DNA of 64,000 bases from VFJZ01 sp046598415 (GTDB taxonomy: Bacteria > Actinomycetota > Thermoleophilia > Gaiellales > F1-60-MAGs149): contig JBKJIG010000084.1 in assembly GCA_046598415.1 (NCBI GenBank), positions 124,001-188,000 of the forward strand, given 5' to 3'. Each line of letters begins with the position of its first letter. The stretch's first letter is position 1. The position numbers and the translations under genes were made by a program. This document shows positions 14,971 through 30,277 of this stretch, one piece after another. Below the pieces are notes generated by a model. It was given only the letters and a program-made list of their open reading frames with translations. It was not told the origin of the DNA and ran no database searches.

Positions 14971-15363
14971 TCAGAGGGCCGCGGGCCCGACCACGACCGC
15001 CAGCCGGCGGGCGCGGCGTGCGATGTCGGCGTCGAGCGTGACCAGGCGGCAGCCGAGCAGGCGCGCGAGCGCGACGTACTCCGCCGCGTAGGTCCGCGCG
15101 AGACCCAGCCGGTCGGCGATGTCCCACGACGCCTCGCCCAGCGAGGGGTGGCTCTGCTCGGCGATCGGCGCCCGGTCGACGGCGCGTCGCAGCCGGCGCG
15201 CCTCGGCGGCGGTGAGCTGCCCGCGCCGCGCCATCTCGTGGAGCACGGCCCGCGCCTCCGACCACATCAGCGGCGGCGCCACCAGGTCGGGGTCGGCGAA
15301 CAGCGCGAAGCCGTCCTCGGCCGCGCAGGCGGCGAGCACCACCGTCGCGTCGACCACCAGCAT
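14971..15363 (-). CDS. PIN-domain protein, VapC-like toxin with one acidic active-site residue replaced
   Basis: A 130-residue PIN domain. PIN toxins are Mg-dependent RNases using four acidic residues. Here D5 (MLVVDATVVLAAC), E36 (MWSEARAVLHE) and D111 (LVTLDAD) are present. The aspartate expected in the Y-D-A-x-Y-x-A-L-A helix is alanine (A93 in TYAAEYVALA), with E95 two residues later. Activity may be reduced or rely on E95. The ATG overlaps the antitoxin stop as TGATG, the usual antitoxin-first order. Confidence 0.78.
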   Translation of the reverse strand: MLVVDATVVLAACAAEDGFALFADPDLVAPPLMWSEARAVLHEMARRGQLTAAEARRLRRAVDRAPIAEQSHPSLGEASWDIADRLGLARTYAAEYVALARLLGCRLVTLDADIARRARRLAVVVGPAAL

Positions 15364-15608
15364 CAGCGCACGCCCCGTCGCGTCCGGGCCAGCGCCGCCA
15401 CCCAGTCGGGCGGCGTCCGCAGCCACGACTCCTGCCAGGCGGGCGGCAACGGCAGGGAGGTGGGGGAGGCGATTCGCTCGACCTCCTCGCGGAACAGCAG
15501 CAGGCGGGGCCCGTCACGGCGGCTCTGCAGCCGACCCGCGCGCACCCATCTGCGGACCGTCTCATCGCCAACACCGGCCAGCTTGGCTGCCTCGGAAACC
15601 GTGATCAC
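15363..15608 (-). CDS. MerR/excisionase-type HTH antitoxin of the PIN toxin
   Basis: An 81-residue protein whose first 50 residues form a winged-helix DNA-binding unit (VSEAAKLAGVGDETVRRWVR, wing GRLQSRRDGPRLLLF). A C-terminal tail of about 30 residues likely wraps the toxin. In such modules the antitoxin represses its own operon. The GTG at 15608 is preceded by TAGTGT at seven bases, so the message is probably leaderless. It is divergent from rpoB, and the two promoters share a gap of about 200 bases. Confidence 0.8.
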   Translation of the reverse strand: MITVSEAAKLAGVGDETVRRWVRAGRLQSRRDGPRLLLFREEVERIASPTSLPLPPAWQESWLRTPPDWVAALARTRRGVR

Positions 15609-15615
15609 TCCGACT

Positions 15616-15621
15616 ACACTA
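15616..15621 (-). promoter_or_regulatory. Candidate -10 box (TAGTGT) of the toxin-antitoxin operon
   Basis: On the minus strand TAGTGT is followed by AGTCGGA and then the antitoxin GTG. The GTGTAGTGTAGT repetition around it could also be an operator for the antitoxin. Confidence 0.45.
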
Positions 15622-15652
15622 CACCTTTGTGCAGAGATTCATCTCCAGACAC

Positions 15653-15738
15653 TTGCTCCATCGGTGGACGGGATGCTAGGTTAAAGACCGGAAACCGACC
15701 GGCCGAGCGGCCACGCTTGCCCCTGCGTGTGCTACGAT
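15653..15738 (+). promoter_or_regulatory. rpoB promoter region, two extended -10 candidates
   Basis: P1 is TTGCTC (15653-15658), an 18-base spacer and TAGGTT (15677-15682), with TG one base before the -10. P2 is TACGAT (15733-15738), again with TG one base before it but no clear -35. P2 would give a leader of about 70 bases ending in the rpoB ribosome binding site. Separate promoters are expected because a terminator and five other genes lie between rplL and rpoB. Confidence 0.45.
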
Positions 15739-15814
15739 CCGCGGCTGTCGCGTTCCCCTGGCCTGGAACGCTGCTGCTTAGCCACCCTTCGAGTGCCGTG
15801 AGGAGGGAGCGCTC

Positions 15815-19480
<3,666 letters not shown>

Positions 19481-19532
19481 TGGGCTCGACGCCCATCTCA
19501 TTCCCCCTCCACCGACCAACTAGGAGCACCCG

Positions 19533-24440
<4,908 letters not shown>

Positions 24441-24471
24441 CCCGGCCTCTCCCCGCGCCATAGGAAGCCTG

Positions 24472-24501
24472 CGAAGGGCCGCCCATGTGGGCGGCCCTTC
24501 G
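24472..24501 (+). terminator. Intrinsic-type terminator after rpoC
   Basis: CGAAGGGCCGCCC pairs perfectly (13 pairs) with GGGCGGCCCTTCG over an ATGT loop, 31 bases after the rpoC stop. The tail TCGTCCTGG is only weakly U-rich. Confidence 0.8.
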
Positions 24502-24645
24502 TCGTCCTGGGGTGCGATTTGCGGCGGAAAAAGCCCTCGAAGGGTCCAAACCTTGGCAATTCTCGCGCAGCGTGTCTCTTGTCCCCACCCGGGTTTGCGC
24601 GCGACGCTGTCCGTGCTTCTTCAGGCCCCGAAAGGACCCCCCGAA
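24502..24645 (+). other. Intergenic stretch after the rpoC terminator, probable leader of a small gene
   Basis: No protein gene is seen in these 144 bases. Weak pairings are possible (CAGCGT with ACGCTG). A TTGGCA resembling a -35 occurs near 24554, but no convincing -10 follows at the right distance. The end contains GAAAGGA, placed ten bases before the ATG of a short frame. Together with the frame, a hairpin and the HD-GYP leader it forms the only gap longer than 300 bases in the window. Confidence 0.4.
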
Positions 24646-24729
24646 ATGCGCGACAAGACCAAGGTTGCAGCCGCCCTCTCCACGCTCGTCACGCTCGCTT
24701 CGGTCGCCGGCCGGGCCAAGGGCTGGTGA
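24646..24729 (+). CDS. Possible 27-residue small protein
   Basis: A 28-codon frame beginning MRDKTKVAAALSTLVTLA and ending VAGRAKGW. It has a Shine-Dalgarno-like AAAGGA at about ten bases and is followed two bases later by a perfect stem-loop. The peptide has a basic start, a hydrophobic helix of about 14 residues and a basic end, so it could lie on or across a membrane. Ribosome binding site, short frame and hairpin look like a compact expressed unit, but a frame this short can arise by chance and I know no family for it. Confidence 0.45.
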   Translation: MRDKTKVAAALSTLVTLASVAGRAKGW

Positions 24730-24731
24730 CC

Positions 24732-24755
24732 GTTGCGGCGCGCTTGCGCCGCAAC
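24732..24755 (+). terminator. Stem-loop after the small frame
   Basis: GTTGCGGCGC pairs perfectly with GCGCCGCAAC over a GCTT tetraloop, beginning two bases after the small frame's stop codon. The following GCACTTGAATCT is not a U-tract. It is the best terminator candidate before the HD-GYP gene. Confidence 0.55.
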
Positions 24756-24827
24756 GCACTTGAATCTACGAAAAGTTTCCTTTATCTTCCCTAGATCGCC
24801 ACACGGCGACCAGGGAGGCTGTTCGTC

Positions 24828-26195
24828 GTGCTCGCAGCGAGGGAAACTCAGGATCGCGTCTTCAGTGACGCGCGCACCACGGCTCTCACCGCCTTCCTTG
24901 CGGTGACCGGGTGTCTCCTGACGATCTTCGCCCTCTCCGACCTCGGCCTCGGCACCGATCCGAGCGTCGTCGCCGTGCTCGCACTGGCCGCGTTCGTCGC
25001 GGAGGTGTTCGGTGGCCGGCTGACCGGACGCATCGAGGTCTCGGCATCCGGGTTCCTCGCGATCCTCGCCGCCGTCATCTGCGGCCCGGCCGCAGCAGCC
25101 ATCACCGGCCTCGTCGCGGCCACGGTCGAGTTGCGCGGCGGCCCCCGCGCGAAGTGGCTCGCGTTCTCCGGCCTGTACGCCATCGAGGGCGTCGTCGCCG
25201 GCTACGCCGCGCACTCCGACTCGAGCCTCGCCGCCCGCACCACCGTCGCCGCGCTGGCGCTGTTCGCGGTCAACCTCGCGGGCATGAGCCTCGTCGTCGT
25301 CGCCCGCCGCATCACCCCGCTGGGCGGCCAGATCCGCATCACCGCCGTCGCCGACTCGATCGGCGCCGTGCTGGCCGTGCCGATCGTGATGGGCCTCGCG
25401 TACGGCTACCGCCTGGCCGGCATCGGCAGCCTGCTGCTCGTGCTGGCGCCGGTGCTCGCCGCGCACCTGCTGCTGCGCCTCTACCGCGAGACGGCCGACC
25501 TCTCGATGCGCCTCTCCGAGGGCAACATGACGTTCGCGTTGTCGCTGGTGCGCGCCCTGGACGCGCGGGACGAGCACACGGCGGGCCACTCGGCCGCTGT
25601 CGCCGTCTACGCCCGCGACCTCGCGAACGCCCAGGGCCTACCGGTCGAGGACGTGGCCAAGATCCAGCTCGCCGCCCTGTTGCACGACATCGGCAAGATC
25701 GGCGTGCCCACCGAGGTGCTGAACAAGCAGGGCCCGCTGGACGACGAGGAGTGGTCGCACATCCGGCGCCACCCCGAGATCGGCGAGCAGATCGCCGGCG
25801 AGGCGCCGTTCTTCGCCGAGATCTCGCGGTTCATCCGCCACCACCACGAGCGCCCCGACGGGCGCGGCTATCCCGACGGCCTGGTCGGCGACCGGATCCC
25901 GCTGGCGTCCGCCATCATCGGCCTCGCCGACGCCTACAACGCCATGACCTCGTGCCGGCCGTATCGCTCGGCCCTGGCGCCCGAGGAGGCTGTCGAGGAG
26001 CTCCGCCGCGGCGCCGGCGCGCAGTTCGACCGGCATCTCGTCGACGTGTTCGTGAACGTGCTCCGCCGCCACGACGCGGCGTACCAGCTGGGCGAGGGCG
26101 AGCGGTTCTCGCTCGAGGGCCAGCGGTCGGCCATCTTGGCCGACCTGGGCGAGCGCCGTGCGCTGATCGCGCACAACACGCCCGCCGTCGCTTAG
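24828..26195 (+). CDS. Membrane-anchored HD-GYP cyclic di-GMP phosphodiesterase
   Basis: A 455-residue protein. Residues about 15-230 hold roughly seven hydrophobic segments, a MASE-like membrane sensor with no recognised ligand. Residues about 240-410 form an HD-GYP domain: DARDEHTAGHS, the metal pair H286-D287 in LLHDIGKIGVP, HHHERPDGRGYPDGL with the GYP triad at 347-349, and ADAYNAMTSCRPYR. HD-GYP enzymes hydrolyse c-di-GMP to pGpG or GMP. All family signatures are intact, so activity is likely. The GTG at 24828 follows GGGAGG. The PilZ protein at 7.5 kb shows c-di-GMP is used in this organism. Confidence 0.9.
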   Translation: MLAARETQDRVFSDARTTALTAFLAVTGCLLTIFALSDLGLGTDPSVVAVLALAAFVAEVFGGRLTGRIEVSASGFLAILAAVICGPAAAAITGLVAATVELRGGPRAKWLAFSGLYAIEGVVAGYAAHSDSSLAARTTVAALALFAVNLAGMSLVVVARRITPLGGQIRITAVADSIGAVLAVPIVMGLAYGYRLAGIGSLLLVLAPVLAAHLLLRLYRETADLSMRLSEGNMTFALSLVRALDARDEHTAGHSAAVAVYARDLANAQGLPVEDVAKIQLAALLHDIGKIGVPTEVLNKQGPLDDEEWSHIRRHPEIGEQIAGEAPFFAEISRFIRHHHERPDGRGYPDGLVGDRIPLASAIIGLADAYNAMTSCRPYRSALAPEEAVEELRRGAGAQFDRHLVDVFVNVLRRHDAAYQLGEGERFSLEGQRSAILADLGERRALIAHNTPAVA

Positions 26196-26232
26196 CGCCG
26201 CTGAGCGCGGCCGCCGCAGCCCCGCGTTCCGC

Positions 26233-26238
26233 TACGCT
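26233..26238 (+). promoter_or_regulatory. Candidate -10 box (TACGCT) of the oxidase operon
   Basis: TACGCT ends six bases before the GTG at 26245 and there is no Shine-Dalgarno sequence, consistent with a leaderless message. Confidence 0.5.
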
Positions 26239-26244
26239 CATCTC

Positions 26245-27369
26245 GTGGCGGACGTGCTGATCATCGGCGGCGGCATCATCGGTGCGTCGCTGGCGGCGCA
26301 GTGCGCGCGGCGCGGCCTCAGGGTGACGCTGTGCGAGCGCGACCGGCTGGCGTCGGCGGCCTCGGGCCGCAACGCCGGCTTCGTGGTCGGGCCGCACCCG
26401 CCGGAGCTGCAGGCCATCGCCGAGCGCAGCCTGCGCGAGTACCGCGAACTGCACTTCGCGACCGGCGGCGCCTTCTCCATGGACCGCGAGTCGATCGGGT
26501 CGCTGATCGTGGCCGAGGACGAGGCCGACCTGGCCGACGCGCCCGGTGACGTGCTGCGCGGCGAGGAGCTGCAGTCGGCCGAGCCGCAGCTGGCCGGTGA
26601 CCTGGCCGGCGGCTACCTGATCGAGGCGCGGCGCATCGATCCCGCCGCGGCCACCATGGCCTGGGCGGACGAGGCCCGGTCGTACGGCTCGACCATTCAC
26701 GTGGCCTGTGAGGCGCGCGGCCTCGTGCGCCGGGCCGGGAGGGTCGTCGGTGCGATCACCGACCAAGGCCAGCTACTGGCGCGCCACACCGTGATCGCGG
26801 CCGGGCCCTGGTCGTGGCGCTTGGCGCGCGAGACCGGCTACGACGTGCCCGTGCGCGGCGTGCGTGGCGTCGTCGCGATGACGCGACCGGCGTCGTTCCG
26901 GCTGCGTCACCTGATCGAGGACGCCGCGTGGGACGTCTCGCCGCTGCCACCCGTCACCGTCGGCGACCTCGCCTGCGGGCAGCCGCGCCCGGCGTCGTTC
27001 TCGGTTGGCCTCGGCCAGGACGACGACGGCCGCATCGTGGTCGGCGCGTCGCACCGCCGCGCCACCGGCGACACCGACGAGACGGCCGAGACGCTGGCCG
27101 CCGTCTGCGCGCGCGCCATCCGGTTCGTGCCCGCGCTGGCCGGACTGGAGATCGCCGAGACGCGGGCGTGCCAGCGTCCGATGACTGCCGACGGCCTGCC
27201 GCTGCACGGCCCCGTCCCCGGCACCGATGGGCTCTACCTGTGCTGCGGTCACAACGCCCAGGGCATCACGTGGGGGCCCGGTGCGACGGCGGCAATGGCG
27301 GACAGCCTCGTCTCGGGCGAGTGGAACGCGGCGCTCTCGCCCGAGCGCTTCGCCGCGGTGGTGTCGTGA
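26245..27369 (+). CDS. FAD-dependent amino acid/amine oxidoreductase (DAO family)
   Basis: A 374-residue flavoprotein. The Rossmann ADP-binding motif is VLIIGGGIIGASLA at residues 4-17. The DAO family pattern continues with ASGRNAGFV, AAGPWSWRLA and the C-terminal FAD contact GLYLCCGHNAQGITWGPG. Relatives include glycine oxidase, sarcosine oxidase and D-amino acid dehydrogenase; the substrate cannot be told here. It heads a three-gene operon with a 2-hydroxyacid dehydrogenase and a methionine aminopeptidase, joined by overlaps. A 2-oxo acid made by this enzyme could be the substrate of the next one. Confidence 0.85.
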   Translation: MADVLIIGGGIIGASLAAQCARRGLRVTLCERDRLASAASGRNAGFVVGPHPPELQAIAERSLREYRELHFATGGAFSMDRESIGSLIVAEDEADLADAPGDVLRGEELQSAEPQLAGDLAGGYLIEARRIDPAAATMAWADEARSYGSTIHVACEARGLVRRAGRVVGAITDQGQLLARHTVIAAGPWSWRLARETGYDVPVRGVRGVVAMTRPASFRLRHLIEDAAWDVSPLPPVTVGDLACGQPRPASFSVGLGQDDDGRIVVGASHRRATGDTDETAETLAAVCARAIRFVPALAGLEIAETRACQRPMTADGLPLHGPVPGTDGLYLCCGHNAQGITWGPGATAAMADSLVSGEWNAALSPERFAAVVS

Positions 27370-28313
27370 CCCGTCGGGTCGTCCTGGTCGACCCGTGGAG
27401 CGACGTGCTCGAGGTGGAACGCGCGTGCGAGGGCCTCGGCATCACCGTCGAGCAGCTCGACGCGATCCCGTCCGGCGACGACATCGTCGGCCTCGTCGCC
27501 GGGCCCGACTACAACGTCGGCCGGCAGGAGGTGGCCGGTCTGCCCGCCCTCCGCGTCGTCGCGACGCCGTCCACCGGCTTCGACCATCTCGACCTGGCGG
27601 CGCTCCAGGCCGCCGGCGTCTGGGCCACCAACGTCTCCGGCTACTGCGACGACGAGGTCGCCGACCACGCGATCGCGATGACCGTCGACCTGCTGCGCGG
27701 CGTCACCCTGCTCGACCGCAGCGTCCGCGCCGGCGAGTGGGACTACGGCGTCGCATTCCCGCGCCGCATCGCCCGCGCCACGCTGGGCGTCGTCGGGTTC
27801 GGGCGCATCGGCCGGGTCGCCGCGAGCCGCGGCCTCGCGCTCGGCATGCGTGTCTGTGCGCACGACGCGTTCGTGCCGCCCGCCGCCATGCGCGACGCGG
27901 GCGTCGCGCCCTGCGCATCGCTGCACGAGCTGATGGCGGCGGCCGACGTCGTGACGCTGCACGCGGCGCTCACCGACGGCAACCGCGGGCTCATCGACGC
28001 CGCGGCGCTGGCGGCGATCCGGCCCGGCTCGTTCCTCGTGAACTGCTCCCGCGCCGGCCTCGTCGACATGGACGCGCTGGGCGCGGCGCTGCACGCCGGG
28101 CACCTGGCCGGCTGCGCGCTCGACGTGCTGCCGGTGGAGCCGCCTGCGGCGGGCGAGCCGGCCCTGACGTGGCCGCGAACGATCATCAACCCGCACGCGG
28201 CGTGGGCCTCGGACGAGTCGGCGCGGCTGCCATACGTGTTCGCCGCCGGCAACGTCGCAGCCGTGCTGCGCGGCGGCGAGCCCGAGCGCGACGTGATCGC
28301 GAGGCCGGGCTGA
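27366..28313 (+). CDS. D-isomer-specific 2-hydroxyacid dehydrogenase
   Basis: A 315-residue NAD(P)-dependent reductase. The nucleotide-binding motif is GVVGFGRIGRVAA near residues 140-152. The catalytic arginine is in NCSRAGLVD, and the catalytic histidine is in INPHAAWASDES, 3' of ALDVLPVEPP, which holds the acid partner. It reduces a 2-oxo acid to the D-2-hydroxy acid or the reverse. The GTG start at 27366 overlaps the oxidase stop as GTGA. Its position behind an amino-acid-type oxidase suggests sequential conversion of an amino or imino acid, which is inference. Confidence 0.88.
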   Translation: MTRRVVLVDPWSDVLEVERACEGLGITVEQLDAIPSGDDIVGLVAGPDYNVGRQEVAGLPALRVVATPSTGFDHLDLAALQAAGVWATNVSGYCDDEVADHAIAMTVDLLRGVTLLDRSVRAGEWDYGVAFPRRIARATLGVVGFGRIGRVAASRGLALGMRVCAHDAFVPPAAMRDAGVAPCASLHELMAAADVVTLHAALTDGNRGLIDAAALAAIRPGSFLVNCSRAGLVDMDALGAALHAGHLAGCALDVLPVEPPAAGEPALTWPRTIINPHAAWASDESARLPYVFAAGNVAAVLRGGEPERDVIARPG

Positions 28314-29131
28314 TGCGGGTCGTTCCCGAGACGGTCGCGCGGCCGCCGTACGTCGTCCATCCCGAGCGGCCGGCGCCACGGGCGCCGCACCCGGTGCGCA
28401 ACGACCCGGACACCCTCGCGCTGATCCGCCGCGCGTGCGACGCGGCCTCCGAGGTGCTGGCCGAGATCGAGCCCCACGTCCGGCCCGGCATCACGACCGA
28501 GGAGCTGGACGAGATCGGCCACGAGGCGATCGTCCGCCGCAGCGGGTACCCGAGCCCGCTCGGGTACCTGGGCTACCCGCGATCGATCTGCACGGCCGTC
28601 AACGAGGTGATCTGCCACGGCATCCCGGGGCCGCAGATCCTGGCCGGCGGCGACATCGTCGGCATCGACGTCACGGTGTACCTGGACGGCGTGCACGGCG
28701 ACCTCTGCAAGACCCTGCCGGTGGGCGAGATCGACCGGCTGTCGGAGGGTCTCCTCGACGCCGGCCGGCGGGCGCTGCGGGCCGGCCTGGCCTCCGTCGA
28801 GCCGGGTCGGCCGGTGAACGCCATCGGCCGCGCCATCGAGAAGGAGCTGCGCGGGCGCTACGGTATCGTCCGCGAGTTCGTCGGCCACGAGATCGGCCGC
28901 GACTTTCACGGCGCGCTGGTGGTGCCGCACGGCTTCGAGGCCTCGGCCCGCACGGTGCTGGAGCAGGACATGGTGTTCACCATCGAGCCGATGGTGGCGC
29001 TCGGGTCGGGACGCGCCCGCATCCGCGCCGACGGGTGGACGGCCGTCACGCGCGATGGCAGCCGGTCGGCGCAGTTCGAGCACACCGTGCTCGTCACGGC
29101 GGACGGCTGCGAGGCCCTGACCCGCTGGTAG
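28313..29131 (+). CDS. Type I methionine aminopeptidase (second copy)
   Basis: A 272-residue M24A enzyme with an N-terminal extension of about 40 residues. Metal and substrate residues are visible in order: NEVICHGIPG, GIDVTVYLDG, HGDLCKT, GHEIGRDFH, VFTIEPM and AQFEHTV. It removes initiator methionine from nascent proteins. Actinobacteria often have two such enzymes; the other lies at 55.1 kb beside adk. The ATG overlaps the upstream stop as TGATG. Its location in a metabolic operon rather than with translation genes is unusual. Confidence 0.92.
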   Translation: MRVVPETVARPPYVVHPERPAPRAPHPVRNDPDTLALIRRACDAASEVLAEIEPHVRPGITTEELDEIGHEAIVRRSGYPSPLGYLGYPRSICTAVNEVICHGIPGPQILAGGDIVGIDVTVYLDGVHGDLCKTLPVGEIDRLSEGLLDAGRRALRAGLASVEPGRPVNAIGRAIEKELRGRYGIVREFVGHEIGRDFHGALVVPHGFEASARTVLEQDMVFTIEPMVALGSGRARIRADGWTAVTRDGSRSAQFEHTVLVTADGCEALTRW

Positions 29132-29138
29132 CCCGTTT

Positions 29139-29390
29139 CTAGCGGGTGCTGGCGACGAGGCCGGTGCCGGCGAAGGTGAAGAGCGTCGCGGCGCGATCCT
29201 TGGCCCGCGTCGCGCCCGTGCAGCCGCAGCCGGGCGTCGCCTCGTACTCCTTCAGCAGCTTCTCGGCGCCCAGTTGCTGCGGCGTCCTGGTGGACGCGGC
29301 GGGCGTGGCCGTCGGCTCGCTGCCACACGCCGCCCCGAGGAGGGCGACCGCAGCGAGCACGACGGACAGTCCTTGACGGTTTGCGCTCAC
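29139..29390 (-). CDS. Small predicted lipoprotein at the end of the transporter operon
   Basis: An 83-residue protein with a lipoprotein signal: MSANRQGLSVVLAAVALLGA followed by AC, making C22 the lipidated cysteine. After a Thr/Pro/Ala spacer the mature part contains PGCGCTGATRAKDRAA. The Cys-Gly-Cys could bind metal or form a disulfide. No family is recognised. Its GTG overlaps the permease stop by four bases, so it is co-translated with the ABC transporter and is probably an accessory on the outer face. Confidence 0.7.
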   Translation of the reverse strand: MSANRQGLSVVLAAVALLGAACGSEPTATPAASTRTPQQLGAEKLLKEYEATPGCGCTGATRAKDRAATLFTFAGTGLVASTR

Positions 29391-30277
29391 TGGCCCGGCT
29401 TGGACGCCAGTCCGACCCGTCGCTCGCCGACGCGGCGCAGCATCTCGGCTGCGAACGCCAGCGCGAACGAGAGCACGATCATGACCGTCGCGACGGGGAT
29501 CAGGGTCTGCGTCTGCTCGGGGAACTTGAGACCGGAGTAGAGGTAGATCGGGTAGGTGACCGAGCCGCTGGTGAGGAAGCTCGCGACCACGACCTCGTCG
29601 ATCGATATCACGAACGCGATCAGGGCGGCCGACAGGATGGCCGGGACGATCAGCGGCAGGATCACCCGCCGGAAGGTCATCAGGCCGCTGGCGCCGAGAT
29701 CGTACGCCGCCTCCTCGAGGCGTCGGTCGATGCCCGCGATGCGGGGCATGATCAGCAGCACGCAGAACGGCAGGGCGATGATCACGTGGGCGATCAGCAC
29801 CGCGCCGAGACCGAGCGGCACGGGCACGAAGCCACGCTGGAAGAGGATCAGCAGCGCCACGCCGAGCACGACGGTGGGCACGACCAGGGGCAGCAGCAAC
29901 AGGGCCGAGACGCCGGAGCGGAACATCACCTTGCGGCGCGCCAGCGGGAAGCTGACCATGACGCCGATGAACGTCGCCAGCACGGCGCAGGCGCTGGCCA
30001 CCTTGAGGCTGTTCAGCAGCGCGGTGCGGATCTGCGGGTTGGTGAACGCCGCCCGGTACCAGTCCAGCGTCAGTCCGGCGAGCGGGAACGCCGCCACCGT
30101 CGACGTGTTGAAGGAGAAGACGATCAGCAGCACTGTCGGCACGTACAGGAAGATCAGGAACGCGACGAAGAACACCGTCAGGGTGCGCCGGCCGCCGCGC
30201 GACAGGGCGACCGTGCCGCCGCCACCGCGCTTGCCGGTGGGAGGGGCGCTCGGCCGGGGAGCCGGGACGGCGCTCAT
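29387..30277 (-). CDS. potC: Polyamine-type ABC transporter permease (PotC-like)
   Basis: A 296-residue inner-membrane permease with six hydrophobic segments after a polar, proline-rich N-terminus of about 30 residues. The EAA loop reads EEAAYDLGASGLMTFRRVIL, and SIDEVVVASFLTSG is characteristic of PotC. Its ATG overlaps the PotB-like stop as ATGA. With its partner it forms the channel driven by the PotA-like ATPase. Substrate could be spermidine, putrescine or another cation taken up by this subfamily. Confidence 0.88.
   Translation of the reverse strand: MSAVPAPRPSAPPTGKRGGGGTVALSRGGRRTLTVFFVAFLIFLYVPTVLLIVFSFNTSTVAAFPLAGLTLDWYRAAFTNPQIRTALLNSLKVASACAVLATFIGVMVSFPLARRKVMFRSGVSALLLLPLVVPTVVLGVALLILFQRGFVPVPLGLGAVLIAHVIIALPFCVLLIMPRIAGIDRRLEEAAYDLGASGLMTFRRVILPLIVPAILSAALIAFVISIDEVVVASFLTSGSVTYPIYLYSGLKFPEQTQTLIPVATVMIVLSFALAFAAEMLRRVGERRVGLASKPGQ

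Noticed and set aside
14971..15608. Toxin-antitoxin pair as part of a larger mobile island
   Set aside because: No attachment-site repeats, tRNA or recombinase flank it, and base composition looks like the surroundings.
24502..24645. Cyclic-dinucleotide riboswitch upstream of the small frame and HD-GYP gene
   Set aside because: I looked for GEMM-like and ydaO-like conserved motifs because of the downstream HD-GYP gene, but none of the characteristic conserved stretches or paired regions were found.
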